From Paraburkholderia piptadeniae (GTDB taxonomy: Bacteria; Pseudomonadota; Gammaproteobacteria; Burkholderiales; Burkholderiaceae), in NCBI RefSeq assembly GCF_900007165.1, contig NZ_CYGY02000009.1, forward strand, positions 1 to 64,000: 64,000 nucleotides of DNA, written 5' to 3'. The stretch's first letter is position 1, and every line of letters starts with the position of its first letter. Under the pieces are notes generated by a model. That model worked only from the letters and a program-made list of their open reading frames with translations. It ran no database searches and had not been told where the DNA came from. Positions 37,325 to 46,034 of this stretch are shown one piece after another. Made by a program: the position numbers and the translations under genes.

Positions 37325-37434
37325 AAGCGAGGCGCGCACGCGTTCTGCCGGTGCGAAGCCGCACCGGAATGGGACGCGAGAATTCTGTAAGGCGATTCGT
37401 CAGGAATGGCTATGTGGTGAATCGGGCGCGATAA

Positions 37435-37449
37435 GCACCGTCTGTGTGC
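37435..37449. promoter_or_regulatory. Candidate NtrC enhancer site
   Basis: GCACCGTCTGTGTGC fits GCACY-N5-RGTGC with one mismatch and lies about 115 bp upstream of the sigma-54 promoter, a normal distance for NtrC. The intervening DNA has another palindrome, CCGGTGCG/CGCACCGG (37348-37367), of unknown role. Confidence 0.5.
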
Positions 37450-37727
37450 GGTTGATCCAAATTAGGGCATTGAGTGGTCCCAAAAACGTGCGAATTCCTA
37501 TGGTTTGCTTGATAAAACCCTACGTTTGCATAACCGATGCGACGGTCGACAAGCCGCACAAATAAGAGTGGCGACCTGGTGCGGCCGGCATTCGCCTATG
37601 CCGCCCACGTTTGCACCAGACTGGCGAGCTATCCTGGCTGGACGGCCTTTTGTCATCGGAACCGATCGCCGACATAATGTGCCGTCCCCGGCTCAACCCG
37701 CCGGCTTCCGACTCTTCCGGCGCGCGC

Positions 37728-39386
37728 ATGAGACTCACCACCAAAGGGCTGTTGCTGATCGCGATCCCCGCCGTATTCGAACTCGCGCTGCTGTCGGGGC
37801 TGCTGAAGGCGCAGTCGGACGCCGATCAGGCCGAACGCTCGAGCATGCACAGCCAGGGTGTGCTGCGTGAGACCGCGGACATTCTCGCGCCCGTGCTGCT
37901 GGAATCGGTGCGGCTGCGCGGCGCCGTCGTGAGCGGCGCGCGCGATATCGCCACGCCCGTCACGCTATGGATGGATGTCGACCGGCGCATCGACCAGCTC
38001 GCCGAACTCGTCTCCGATGACCCGGCGCAGGTCGAGCGCGCGGTGCAGATCCGCCAGTCCGTGCAGGCATACCGGCAATGGTCGGACCGCGTGCAGGACC
38101 TGATCCGCTCGGGGCGCCGGCGCGACGTGATGCAACGCTTTCGCGACCTCGCCGTGACCGACGTGCTCGACCGCTTCCGTTCGCAGGTCGCCGACTTCCA
38201 GGCGGAGGAGCGGCGTCTCGATTCGCTGCGCTCGGCGGCGGCGGCTGCGGCACGCTCGCGGCAGCAGTCGCTGATCGTCGCGGCGGAGGTCAGCTCGCTC
38301 GTGTTCGTCGCAATCGCGTTCTGGATGTTCGCGCGCGGCGTGCGCGGCCGGCTCGCGCGGCTGTCGGACAACGCGAGCCGCCTCGCGAGCAACGAGCCGC
38401 TCGCGCCGCTCACGCCGGGCAGCGACGAGATCGCGCGGCTCGACCTGATGCTGCACGAGACCAGCCGGCGGCTGCTCGAATCGGAGCGCCAGCAGGCGCG
38501 TTTCCAGTCCGATCTTGGCCGCCATGCCGCCGAGCTCGCGCGGACCAACGAAACGCTGCGCCAGCAGACGCAAGAGAACGAGACGTTCGTCTACAGCGTG
38601 TCGCACGATCTGCGCGCGCCGCTCGTGAATTTGCAAGGTTTCTCGAAGGAGCTGATCCATGCGTGCGACGATCTGCGCGCGGCTGTGCGGCAGTCGTCGC
38701 TGACGCGGCAGCAGCGCGAGCATGTCGAGCAACTGATCGACGAAGACATCGGCGAAGCACTGCATTTCCTGCAAACGGCGGTGCTGCGCGCATCGCACAT
38801 CATCGACGCGCTACTTCGGCTGTCGCGCGTCGGCCGCGTCGAGTACCTGCGCCAGCAGGTCGACGTGCGCGACATCGTGCAGCGCGTGATCGACGCAATG
38901 CAGGCGACGATCCGCGATCGCGGCGCGCGCATCATCGTGCAGACGCTGCCGCCCGTGTGGGGCGATCCGACCGCGCTCGAACAGGTCTTCGCGAACCTGA
39001 TCGGCAATGCGATCAACTATCTGAGCCCGGCGCGCGCGGGCGTCGTCGAGATCGGCACGACGGCCGCGCCGCCCGGCGTGCAGACGCTGCGGATCTTCTA
39101 TGTGAAGGACAACGGACGCGGCATTCCCGACATCGCGATGCCGCGCCTCTTCAACGCGTTTCAGCGGCTGCACGGCAACGTCGCGGCGGGCGAGGGGATT
39201 GGTCTTGCGCTCGTGCGTCGGATGGTCGAGCGGCACGGCGGGCGGGTGTGGGCGGAATCGACGGAAGGCGTCGGAACGACGTTTTATGTGGCGTTGCCGG
39301 ATGCCGCACCGGCGACGTCGGGCGACGAGCAGCAAGATGTCGCGGTCTCAGGCGCTGCGCAGGCGCTGCGGGCCGAAGCGCGGTAG
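37728..39386 (+). CDS. Membrane sensor histidine kinase
   Basis: A 552-residue kinase. TM1 (about 7-25) and TM2 (about 182-204) bracket a mainly helical periplasmic region of the CHASE3 type; a HAMP-like linker and coiled coil follow. The phospho-acceptor is H293 in YSVSHDLRAPL. ATP-binding boxes are visible: N-box FANLIGNAINYL, G1 VKDNGRGIP and G2 GEGIGLALVRRMVERHGG. No response regulator lies beside it, so it is an orphan kinase. I chose ATG 37728 (MRLTTKGLLLIAI) since it puts TM1 at the N-terminus; an upstream frame to 37611 adds no motif. Confidence 0.9.
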   Translation: MRLTTKGLLLIAIPAVFELALLSGLLKAQSDADQAERSSMHSQGVLRETADILAPVLLESVRLRGAVVSGARDIATPVTLWMDVDRRIDQLAELVSDDPAQVERAVQIRQSVQAYRQWSDRVQDLIRSGRRRDVMQRFRDLAVTDVLDRFRSQVADFQAEERRLDSLRSAAAAAARSRQQSLIVAAEVSSLVFVAIAFWMFARGVRGRLARLSDNASRLASNEPLAPLTPGSDEIARLDLMLHETSRRLLESERQQARFQSDLGRHAAELARTNETLRQQTQENETFVYSVSHDLRAPLVNLQGFSKELIHACDDLRAAVRQSSLTRQQREHVEQLIDEDIGEALHFLQTAVLRASHIIDALLRLSRVGRVEYLRQQVDVRDIVQRVIDAMQATIRDRGARIIVQTLPPVWGDPTALEQVFANLIGNAINYLSPARAGVVEIGTTAAPPGVQTLRIFYVKDNGRGIPDIAMPRLFNAFQRLHGNVAAGEGIGLALVRRMVERHGGRVWAESTEGVGTTFYVALPDAAPATSGDEQQDVAVSGAAQALRAEAR

Positions 39387-39410
39387 CGCGGGGCGCGCAG
39401 GGAGCGAGCA

Positions 39411-39734
39411 TCAGGTTGCCGAAAACAGCCGACGCGGCCTGAGCAGCTTGCTGCCGCGAATCGACCAGTAGCAGCTGGCCGCGATCAGGAGCAGCGCGCC
39501 CGCCAGAATGAACGAGGGTGAGACACGGAGGGCCCCGGCGCCCAGCGCGAACAGCCCGCGCACGACGACGAGCAGCGCGGCCCAGAACGACAAGACGGCT
39601 TGTGCGAGCAGACGCGTGCCCGTGAAGCGCCGCGCGCGGTTTTCAATCGACCAGCTGGCCGGCGCGCGCGAGCAGAAGAACGTCAGCGAGATCAGTGCGA
39701 CTGCGAGAATAATCACCCAGTTAGTGAGATCCAT
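39411..39734 (-). CDS. Small integral membrane protein, unknown
   Basis: A 107-residue protein with three hydrophobic stretches (about 5-22, 48-67 and 74-92), separated by basic loops (RARRFTGTR, RGSKLLRPRRL). AAGGG precedes the ATG at good spacing. It converges with the histidine kinase gene. No family recognised; a role in the envelope is all that the sequence supports. Confidence 0.65.
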   Translation of the reverse strand: MDLTNWVIILAVALISLTFFCSRAPASWSIENRARRFTGTRLLAQAVLSFWAALLVVVRGLFALGAGALRVSPSFILAGALLLIAASCYWSIRGSKLLRPRRLFSAT

Positions 39735-39859
39735 GGTAGAGCCCTTCTAAAGTCAACCTGCGACTTTAGGGGGCGCTACGCGTAGGGAAAATCAGAGAAA
39801 TCTCAATCTCGACGATGTCGCGTAACCAGACCGGGCGCGAACCCGGCCATCGAGACGCG

Positions 39860-40441
39860 TCAAAGTTCGATGCGCGTGCCGAGCAGGACGAGGAACTGCC
39901 GCAGCCATTCCGGATGCGCGGGCCAAGCGGGCGCGGTGACGAAATTCGCATCGGTGACGGCCGCGTCGATTGGGATGTCAGCGTAGTCGCCGCCCGCCAG
40001 TTTCACTTCCGGCGCGCACGCCGGATAGGCCGAGATGCGTCTGCCGCGAATCACGTCGGCGGCGGCCAGCAACTGCGCGGCGTGGCAGATAGCGGCGATC
40101 GGCTTGTTGCCTTGCGCGAAGTGACGCACGAGATCGATCACTTTCGCGTCGAGGCGCAGATATTCCGGCGCGCGTCCGCCCGCGATCGCGAGCGCATCGT
40201 ATTGCGACGCGTCGATGTCGTCGAATGCGGCGTTCAGCGTGAACTGGTGGCCGGGCTTCTCGGAGTACGTCTGGTCGCCCTCGAAATCGTGGATCGCCGT
40301 CTTAACGCGCTCGCCTGCGCGCTTGCCGGGGCAGACGGCATCGACGGTATGGCCGACTGCCTGCAGCGCCTGAAACGGCACCATCGTTTCGTAATCCTCG
40401 GCGAAGTCGCCCGTGAGGAACAGAATCTTCTTTGCTGCCAT
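39860..40441 (-). CDS. DJ-1/PfpI family protein
   Basis: A 193-residue cytosolic protein of the PfpI/YhbO group. The nucleophile elbow is C119 followed by H120 in [13 protein letters not shown], and E15 (DFAEDYE) is the acid that pairs with the cysteine. Family members are called glyoxalases, deglycases or proteases; activity cannot be decided from sequence. GGAGG lies at good spacing before the ATG. It is monocistronic as far as can be seen. Confidence 0.9.
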   Translation of the reverse strand: MAAKKILFLTGDFAEDYETMVPFQALQAVGHTVDAVCPGKRAGERVKTAIHDFEGDQTYSEKPGHQFTLNAAFDDIDASQYDALAIAGGRAPEYLRLDAKVIDLVRHFAQGNKPIAAICHAAQLLAAADVIRGRRISAYPACAPEVKLAGGDYADIPIDAAVTDANFVTAPAWPAHPEWLRQFLVLLGTRIEL

Positions 40442-40620
40442 CGCATGCCTCCAGTTGTTGAGGGGATACGTCGAACGTCGGCCAGTCTACTCCAGCACAT
40501 TTGAAAACACCGCGAAGGATCGGCTGACGGCCCATTGCGAACGGAGCCGGTGACAAGCAACGGCGTATCATTGAGGCGTGTTCGCATCACGAAGCCGCTC
40601 GACGCGGCTCAAACGCAACG

Positions 40621-41088
40621 ATGACAACGATCAAACCCATCTCACACCGTCCGCTCGTCCGTTCGACGCTGTTCGCCGCCATGCTGCTCGCTGGCCTCAC
40701 TGCCTGTCAGAAGAACGATGCGTCCGCAGGCCAGACGTCGCCGGGCCTCAACAATATCGGGCAGCAGGCCAGCCAGAAGCTCGATCAGGCGGCAAGCTAC
40801 GTCGGCCAGCAGGTCGATGCCGCGAAGGCGACGGCGCAGCAGAATCTGGACGCAGCCGCATCCGGCCCGTCGATCAAGCTCGATCCGGGCGATCTCGCGT
40901 CGCAGGCGCAAGCCAATTTTCAAGGCGCAGCCAGCGCGACGAACGCGGCCGTCGCCAGGGCGATGAGTTCGACGGGCGCCGGCCTCGAGTCGGCGGGACG
41001 CAAGCTCCAGCAATGGTCGAGCGAAACGTCGTCGAACTCGCAGCCGTCTTCCACCGACAGCGACGCGCAGAAGCAGATGGACAAATGA
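40621..41088 (+). CDS. Putative lipoprotein, unknown function
   Basis: A 155-residue protein with a type-II signal peptide (SHRPLVRSTLFAAMLLAGLTAC) whose lipobox LTAC puts the lipidated cysteine at residue 29. The mature part is low in hydrophobics and rich in Ala, Gln and Ser, with repeated amphipathic helices (QQASQKLDQAASYVGQQVDA), like small structural lipoproteins. Residue 2 after Cys is K, so no clear Lol-avoidance signal; the outer membrane is likely. Confidence 0.75.
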   Translation: MTTIKPISHRPLVRSTLFAAMLLAGLTACQKNDASAGQTSPGLNNIGQQASQKLDQAASYVGQQVDAAKATAQQNLDAAASGPSIKLDPGDLASQAQANFQGAASATNAAVARAMSSTGAGLESAGRKLQQWSSETSSNSQPSSTDSDAQKQMDK

Positions 41089-41111
41089 GCCCGCGCTTGA
41101 CTGTGGCCCGT

Positions 41112-41134
41112 AAATGTAACTATCATGATTGCAC
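41112..41134. promoter_or_regulatory. Candidate Rrf2 operator, upstream of the regulator gene
   Basis: AAATGTAACT (41112-41121) is followed, after 9 bp from ATGTAA, by TTGCAC. The same decamer in inverse occurs before the neighbouring oxidoreductase gene at 41721-41730 with the same half-site spacing. See the entry there. Confidence 0.55.
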
Positions 41135-41195
41135 ATCGTCGATCGGGACGATGCCTATGTGTGCGCGTGCTAAGCGCATCGGATGATCTACCGCT

Positions 41196-41654
41196 GTGAA
41201 TACGAGTAGCCGATTTGCCTTCGCGGTTCATGTGCTCGCGTTGCTGTCATTGCAGCAGGGCGTGCCGTTGTCGTCGGAGATGATCGCGGGGAGCGTGAAC
41301 ACGAATCCCGTGCTGATCCGCCGGCTGCTCGCGATGCTGGCCGAAGCGGGCCTCACCACGTCGCAACTGGGCGCGGGCGGCGGCGCGCTGCTTGCGCGCG
41401 AGCCGCGCGACATCACGCTGCTCGACGTCTATCACGCCGTCGACGATGCGCAACTGTTCGCGCTGCATCGCGAGACGCCGAACCCCGCATGCATGGTCGG
41501 CCGCAACATCCAGACGGTGCTGACGGGCATCATCGATGATGCGCAGCAGGCGCTGGAGTCGTCGCTTGCGTCGCGCACGCTGGCGGACGCGACGGCCGAC
41601 GTCGTGCGCGCGGAGCGTTCGCGCGAACGCAAGCGAAAAGCCGCGGACGGCTGA
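41196..41654 (+). CDS. Rrf2-family transcriptional regulator (YwnA-like)
   Basis: A 152-residue winged-helix regulator starting at GTG 41196. FAFAVHVLALLSLQQGVPLSSEMIAGSVNTNP is the N-terminal helix and HTH, and VLIRRLLAMLAEAGL the recognition and following helices. Only one cysteine (in NPACMVG) is present, so it lacks the three-cysteine iron-sulfur site of IscR/NsrR and resembles the YwnA branch. As in Bacillus ywnA-ywnB, an NAD(P)-binding oxidoreductase follows. It probably represses itself and that gene through a shared operator. Confidence 0.88.
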   Translation: MNTSSRFAFAVHVLALLSLQQGVPLSSEMIAGSVNTNPVLIRRLLAMLAEAGLTTSQLGAGGGALLAREPRDITLLDVYHAVDDAQLFALHRETPNPACMVGRNIQTVLTGIIDDAQQALESSLASRTLADATADVVRAERSRERKRKAADG

Positions 41655-41677
41655 ACGAAGCCGGAAGCTGCAAACAA

Positions 41678-41699
41678 GGGGCCAAGCCCCGATTTTTTT
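41678..41699 (+). terminator. Short terminator after the Rrf2 gene
   Basis: GGGGC (41678-41682) pairs with GCCCC (41686-41690) across a 3-base loop, then GATTTTTTT. The stem is short but the T-run is good. It would separate the regulator transcript from the oxidoreductase gene. Confidence 0.65.
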
Positions 41700-41707
41700 A
41701 ACGAAAT

Positions 41708-41728
41708 ATGTAATCAATAAAGTTACAT
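41708..41728. promoter_or_regulatory. Candidate Rrf2 operator before the oxidoreductase gene
   Basis: ATGTAA-N9-TTACAT forms a clean inverted repeat 21 bp before the start codon, in a markedly A/T-rich promoter. AGTTACATTT (41721-41730) is the exact inverse of AAATGTAACT at 41112-41121, upstream of the Rrf2 gene. Confidence 0.65.
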
Positions 41729-41748
41729 TTAACGAAAGGACTATCGAC

Positions 41749-42393
41749 ATGAGCAAGACACTGAAGATCGCGCTGTTCGGCGCAACGGGCATGATCGGCT
41801 CGCGCATCGCGGCGGAGGCGGCGCGTCGCGGGCATCAGGTGACGGCGTTTTCGCGCAATCCGGCGCGCGTGCCGGCGGATGTCGCGAACCTGAAGGCAGC
41901 GCAGGCCGACGTGACGGATGCGGCAAGCGTGGCGGCAGCGGCGCGCGGCCATGATGTCGTCGCGAGCGCGTATGCGCCGCCGATGGACGACGTCGCGCTG
42001 ATCGGCAAGGCGACGCGCGCGCTGGTCGACGGCACGCGTGAAGCGGGCATCAGGCGTCTCGTCGTGGTGGGCGGTGCGGGCTCGCTGGAAGTGGCGCCTG
42101 GCAAGCAACTCATCGATAGCGAGGGCTTTCCGGAGGCCTACAAGGCGATCGCGCTCGCGCATCGCGACGTGCTGCCGATCCTGCGCGCCAGCGACCTCGA
42201 CTGGACTTTCTTCGCGCCCGCCGCGCTGATCGCGCCGGGCGAGCGCAAGGGCACATTCCGCACGGGCGCGGGGTCGCTGATCGTCGACGCGCAGGGCAAC
42301 AGCAGCATCTCGGCGGAAGACTACGCGATCGCGTTCGTCGACGAGCTGGAGCAAGGCCGTTTCGTTCATCAGCTCGCGACGGTCGGGTACTGA
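41749..42393 (+). CDS. NAD(P)H-binding (NmrA/atypical SDR) oxidoreductase, YwnB-like
   Basis: A 214-residue protein with an N-terminal Rossmann dinucleotide motif (IALFGATGMIGSRIAAEAARRG) and the family segments AVSRNPARV-like, VVGGAGSLEV and DLDWTFFAPAALI. It is shorter than classical SDRs and lacks a YxxxK site, fitting the NAD(P)-binding NmrA/SDR_a5 group, where a redox-sensing or quinone reductase role is proposed. AAGGA is correctly spaced from ATG 41749. Control by the adjacent Rrf2 regulator is inferred from the shared operator. Confidence 0.87.
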   Translation: MSKTLKIALFGATGMIGSRIAAEAARRGHQVTAFSRNPARVPADVANLKAAQADVTDAASVAAAARGHDVVASAYAPPMDDVALIGKATRALVDGTREAGIRRLVVVGGAGSLEVAPGKQLIDSEGFPEAYKAIALAHRDVLPILRASDLDWTFFAPAALIAPGERKGTFRTGAGSLIVDAQGNSSISAEDYAIAFVDELEQGRFVHQLATVGY

Positions 42394-42557
42394 CGGCTTG
42401 GAAGCATCGGCCGGCACGCGCGCGAACTGCACGCAGCGTGCCGGAGCGCGTCCGACGACGTCGCGCAAGTGCACTAACATTCGGTTACGCATCGGGGAGG
42501 TTTCCCTCGACGACACCCGCTAAACTTGGCGTCTCTCCCGTTCTGTCACGGATTGCC

Positions 42558-45176
42558 ATGAAGTCATGCCTTGCGCGGCGTGAATCGCGGGCTGCGCCGT
42601 TATGCGGCGGGCTTCTGGCGATTGACGCCGTCTTTTGCTTTGTTTTCCCTATTTTGTCGCTTGAGCGCCTGTTCGGTCTCACGCGCGATTGCCTTCGCGT
42701 GCGCTCGCTTGTGTATGCCGTTTGCGTATGGCTTGCGCTCGTGGGCGCTGGTGTCACGCTGCCGGGCGTCGCGCACGCCGCCGGCGCGGCCAGCGGCACG
42801 CCGATGATTCCCGCGCTGCAAAGCCTGATCAACAGTGCAACGGTCTCGACGGCGGCGCCCGCGTCGGGCGCTTCGGCGGCGGATGCCGCGTCGGCGCCGT
42901 CGCCTGCCAGCCAGGCCGAGATGGCCAAATCGCTCGACAGCGTGATCACGACGCTCGACAACGACCGCCAGCGCACCGCACTCGTCGCACAACTGAAGAA
43001 ACTGCGCGATGCAACGAAAAACGTCGCGCCCGCTGCGGCCGCACAGCCGAGCCCTGGGCTGCTCGGCGCAATCGCGGCAGGCATCGCGTCGTTCGAATCA
43101 GACGTGCATCAGGGCCGCTCGCCGCTCAACTACTGGTCAGGCCGCTTCAACGCGGCAGCCAACGAGATCTACACGATCGTCACGAGCGAGGGGCGCGAGC
43201 ACTTCGGCCGGGTGCTGCTGAACATGTTCGCGGTGCTGGCCGGCTGGGGCGCGTGCGCGGCCGGTCTCATTTACATTCAGCGCAGGGTGCATGAGCGTTT
43301 CGGCATCGTGGTGCGGCTCGATGCCAATCCGACCACGCGCGATCTGCTGATCTTCGCGCTGCGTCGCGTCGGACCGTGGATCATCGCGTTCGTCGCTGCG
43401 CTGATGTTCGTGCGCGCGATGCCCGATTCATTGGGCCGCACGATCGCGATGGTGATCGCGTATGCAATCGTCGCGGGCGCGGTGTTCTCGGCGATCTGCC
43501 TGATCATGTTCTCGCTGTTCGGCTCGGGGCACCGGCGCGCGGCCGTGCGCATGCTGATCGAACAGGCGCGCCGGCTGCTGTTCGCGATCGGCATCTGCAG
43601 CGCGCTCGGCGATGCCGCCGTCAACTACGACGTCGCGCATGAACTCGGCACGAATCTCGCAGCGCTGGTGTCGACGGTATCGAACATGACGGCGGCGGCG
43701 CTGACCGCGTATTTCGCGCTCGCGTTCCGCCGGCCCGTCGCGCATCTGATCCGCAACCGTGCGTACGAACAGCGGCACGACCACAAGGCCGCCACCGACG
43801 CATTCGACGTGCTCGCGTCGCTGTGGCACGTGCCGATGCTCGTGCTCGCGACGGCATCGGTGATCGCGACGATCGGCGGCATCGGCAGCGGCGAGAACGT
43901 GCTGCAGATCTCCGTCGTGACGGCGCTGCTGCTCGTGCTGGCGTTTTTCCTGTCGGCGATCGTGCTGCGCGTGACGCGGCCGCGCAACGCGCGCCGCCGA
44001 CGCCGCTCGCCGTATCTGACACGCCTGTTGCGCTTCGTCGGCACGTTGCTGACGCTCTTCATCTGGCTCGCGTACTTCGAGTTCGCGTCGCGTCTGTGGG
44101 ACGTATCGCTCGCGCGGATCGTCGAGGAGAGCGTGACGGCGCGCGGCATCGCGCACGCGCTGACGGCGATTCTGATCACGGTGTTCGTGTCGTGGCTGGT
44201 GTGGATTCTGATCGACACGGCGATTCAGGAAGCCGTCAATCCGAGCAGTCCGCGCAACAAGTCGAAAAACCCGAGCATGCGCGCGCGCACGATGCTGCCG
44301 CTCGTGCGCAACGTGCTGTTCGTGACGATCCTGACGATCGCCGGCATCGTCACGGCGGCCAATCTCGGCATCAACGTGACGCCGCTGCTCGCGGGCGCGG
44401 GTGTGATCGGTCTGGCGATCGGCTTCGGTGCGCAGTCGCTGGTGAGCGATCTGATCACGGGCCTTTTCATCATCATCGAGGACACGATTTCGGTCGGCGA
44501 CTGGATCGATATCGACGGCGGCCATGCGGGCACGGTCGAGTATCTGTCGATCCGCACTGTGCGGCTGCGCGACGGTCAGGGCGCGATTCACGCGATCCCG
44601 TTTTCGCAGATCAAGATCGTAAAGAACCTGTCGCGCGATTTCGCGTACGCGGTGTTCGAGGTGCGCGTGCCGTTCTCGGCGGACGTCGATCAGGTGACGC
44701 AACTGATACGCGCGGTCGGCGCAGATCTGATGGCCGATTTCCGCTACCGGCGCGAGATGCTCGGGCCCGTCGAAGTGTGGGGTCTGGACCGTTTCGATCC
44801 GAACTGGATGGTGGTCAAAGGGCAGATCAAGACGCGTCCGCTGCAGCAATGGAGCGTCGCGCGCGCGTTCAATCTGCGCGTCAAGCGCAAGATGGACGAG
44901 GCGGGTATCGAGATTCCCGTGCCGCAGATGCGTATTCATTCGTCGCGCGACGACGCCGAAGGTGAGGCGATGATGAACGAGGAGGCCGTGCGGCATGCGG
45001 CTCGCGAGCGCGAAGCCGCGACGGGCACTACGACGCCGTTCAGATCGAAGCCGACGAGCGCGATGCCACCCGCGCGCGACGTGTCGCATGAGCCTCGGCC
45101 GGCGCCGCAGTCGACGGGGCAAACGGCGTCAGTGCCGCCGCAGATTCCGACGGCGGGGGACGGCGGGAAGACTTGA
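42558..45176 (+). CDS. Large MscS-family mechanosensitive channel
   Basis: An 872-residue protein. A signal-like hydrophobic start (to about 75) is followed by an Ala/Ser-rich periplasmic part, about ten membrane helices, and a C-terminal MscS core: pore helix GAGVIGLAIGFGAQSLVSDL, then FIIIEDTISVGDWIDI and the beta domain. The C-terminal 70 residues are Pro/Ser-rich and disordered. It would act as an osmotic-downshock valve in the inner membrane. The start is uncertain: ATG 42558 is chosen, with an upstream frame to 42438 and a later hydrophobic start possible. It is close to the YnaI/YbdG-type large members. Confidence 0.88.
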   Translation: MKSCLARRESRAAPLCGGLLAIDAVFCFVFPILSLERLFGLTRDCLRVRSLVYAVCVWLALVGAGVTLPGVAHAAGAASGTPMIPALQSLINSATVSTAAPASGASAADAASAPSPASQAEMAKSLDSVITTLDNDRQRTALVAQLKKLRDATKNVAPAAAAQPSPGLLGAIAAGIASFESDVHQGRSPLNYWSGRFNAAANEIYTIVTSEGREHFGRVLLNMFAVLAGWGACAAGLIYIQRRVHERFGIVVRLDANPTTRDLLIFALRRVGPWIIAFVAALMFVRAMPDSLGRTIAMVIAYAIVAGAVFSAICLIMFSLFGSGHRRAAVRMLIEQARRLLFAIGICSALGDAAVNYDVAHELGTNLAALVSTVSNMTAAALTAYFALAFRRPVAHLIRNRAYEQRHDHKAATDAFDVLASLWHVPMLVLATASVIATIGGIGSGENVLQISVVTALLLVLAFFLSAIVLRVTRPRNARRRRRSPYLTRLLRFVGTLLTLFIWLAYFEFASRLWDVSLARIVEESVTARGIAHALTAILITVFVSWLVWILIDTAIQEAVNPSSPRNKSKNPSMRARTMLPLVRNVLFVTILTIAGIVTAANLGINVTPLLAGAGVIGLAIGFGAQSLVSDLITGLFIIIEDTISVGDWIDIDGGHAGTVEYLSIRTVRLRDGQGAIHAIPFSQIKIVKNLSRDFAYAVFEVRVPFSADVDQVTQLIRAVGADLMADFRYRREMLGPVEVWGLDRFDPNWMVVKGQIKTRPLQQWSVARAFNLRVKRKMDEAGIEIPVPQMRIHSSRDDAEGEAMMNEEAVRHAAREREAATGTTTPFRSKPTSAMPPARDVSHEPRPAPQSTGQTASVPPQIPTAGDGGKT

Positions 45177-45263
45177 GTAGGGAGTTGGGGCTTTCGATGG
45201 AAAGGATGGAAAGGCGTCACGTGTGACAGCTTTCTTTTCAACCGGAGAAGCAGCGCGCGGACT

Positions 45264-45902
45264 TCAGGCAAGCAGGGCTTGCGCGCTATCGGCGATACGC
45301 ACGATGTCGTTCACGTGGCTCGCGATCCGTTCGCCGGGCACGCCGTAGATGTGCAGCGATACGGCGGCTCTGCCGCTGCCGTTGCCGAGTCGATGGATGC
45401 CCGTGCGTCCCGCACGCGTGAACGAGACTGCGCCCGGCTCGCGCGACTGGTCGCGCAACGGCGTCGCGCACTCGCTGGCTGGGTTCCATTGGTAGACGGT
45501 CTCCGTCAACGTGCCGTCGATCACCGCATATCCGCACCATGTGTGATGCGCGTGAATCGGGCTTGCCTGGCCGGGCATCCAGACGAGCGCGGCGATCGCG
45601 TAGCGGCCGAGCGGATCGGCGGCGAGCAAATGCCGCCGATAACCGTTGGCTGCGCCTTCACGCTGCGCGTCGGTGAGCAGCGCGGTATCGGCGGCGGCTT
45701 CCGCGAGGGCCGCGCGCACGCCGCGTGCAAAACTTGCGTGCAGCGACGGATCTCGCGCGTCGTCGCACGTGTCGAAGGCTGCATCGAGAGCCTCGCACAG
45801 GCGCGCGATCGCGCAGTCGGGCGATGCCGCATGAGAGAACGATGCGGGCACGGCTTGTGTCAGCGAACGGTCGAGTGTGCTCAAGCCGGTTGTGTGGTTC
45901 AT
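45264..45902 (-). CDS. Cysteine dioxygenase-family thiol dioxygenase
   Basis: A 212-residue cupin. Iron ligands can be read as H117 and H119 in SPIHAHHTWCGYAVIDG and H170 in GIHRLGNGSG, matching the HxH...H triad of cysteine and 3-mercaptopropionate dioxygenases, which turn thiols into sulfinates with O2. C123 lies in the same loop but the crosslinking tyrosine pair of the mammalian enzyme cannot be confirmed. It is divergent from an Lrp/AsnC regulator (132 bp apart), the usual partner for a cysteine-responsive thiol catabolic gene. Confidence 0.88.
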   Translation of the reverse strand: MNHTTGLSTLDRSLTQAVPASFSHAASPDCAIARLCEALDAAFDTCDDARDPSLHASFARGVRAALAEAAADTALLTDAQREGAANGYRRHLLAADPLGRYAIAALVWMPGQASPIHAHHTWCGYAVIDGTLTETVYQWNPASECATPLRDQSREPGAVSFTRAGRTGIHRLGNGSGRAAVSLHIYGVPGERIASHVNDIVRIADSAQALLA

Positions 45903-46001
45903 GAAAGGCTCCGCGGATGTTGTTTTTAGAGAACGCCACTGCCCACATTTATACCGATTTGCGCGGAGAAAGAGTTTTCATATAATTCCCTCGTTTTGAC
46001 G

Positions 46002-46020
46002 AGAAATAGAATAATTTTCT
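46002..46020. promoter_or_regulatory. Candidate Lrp/AsnC operator between divergent genes
   Basis: AGAAATAGAATAATTTTCT is an inverted repeat (AGAAA/TTTCT, 9-bp A/T-rich spacer) 15 bp before the AsnC start codon, in an A/T-rich tract that also holds CTCG-N6-CGAG (45990-46003). This layout is usual for Lrp-type sites shared by the regulator and the divergent dioxygenase gene. Confidence 0.5.
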
Positions 46021-46034
46021 ATCCGGGTGCAAAG

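Noticed and set aside
37348..37367. CCGGTGCG-AAGC-CGCACCGG as an NtrC site
   Set aside because: The half-sites are in the reverse order to the NtrC consensus; it is more likely a hairpin of unknown role.
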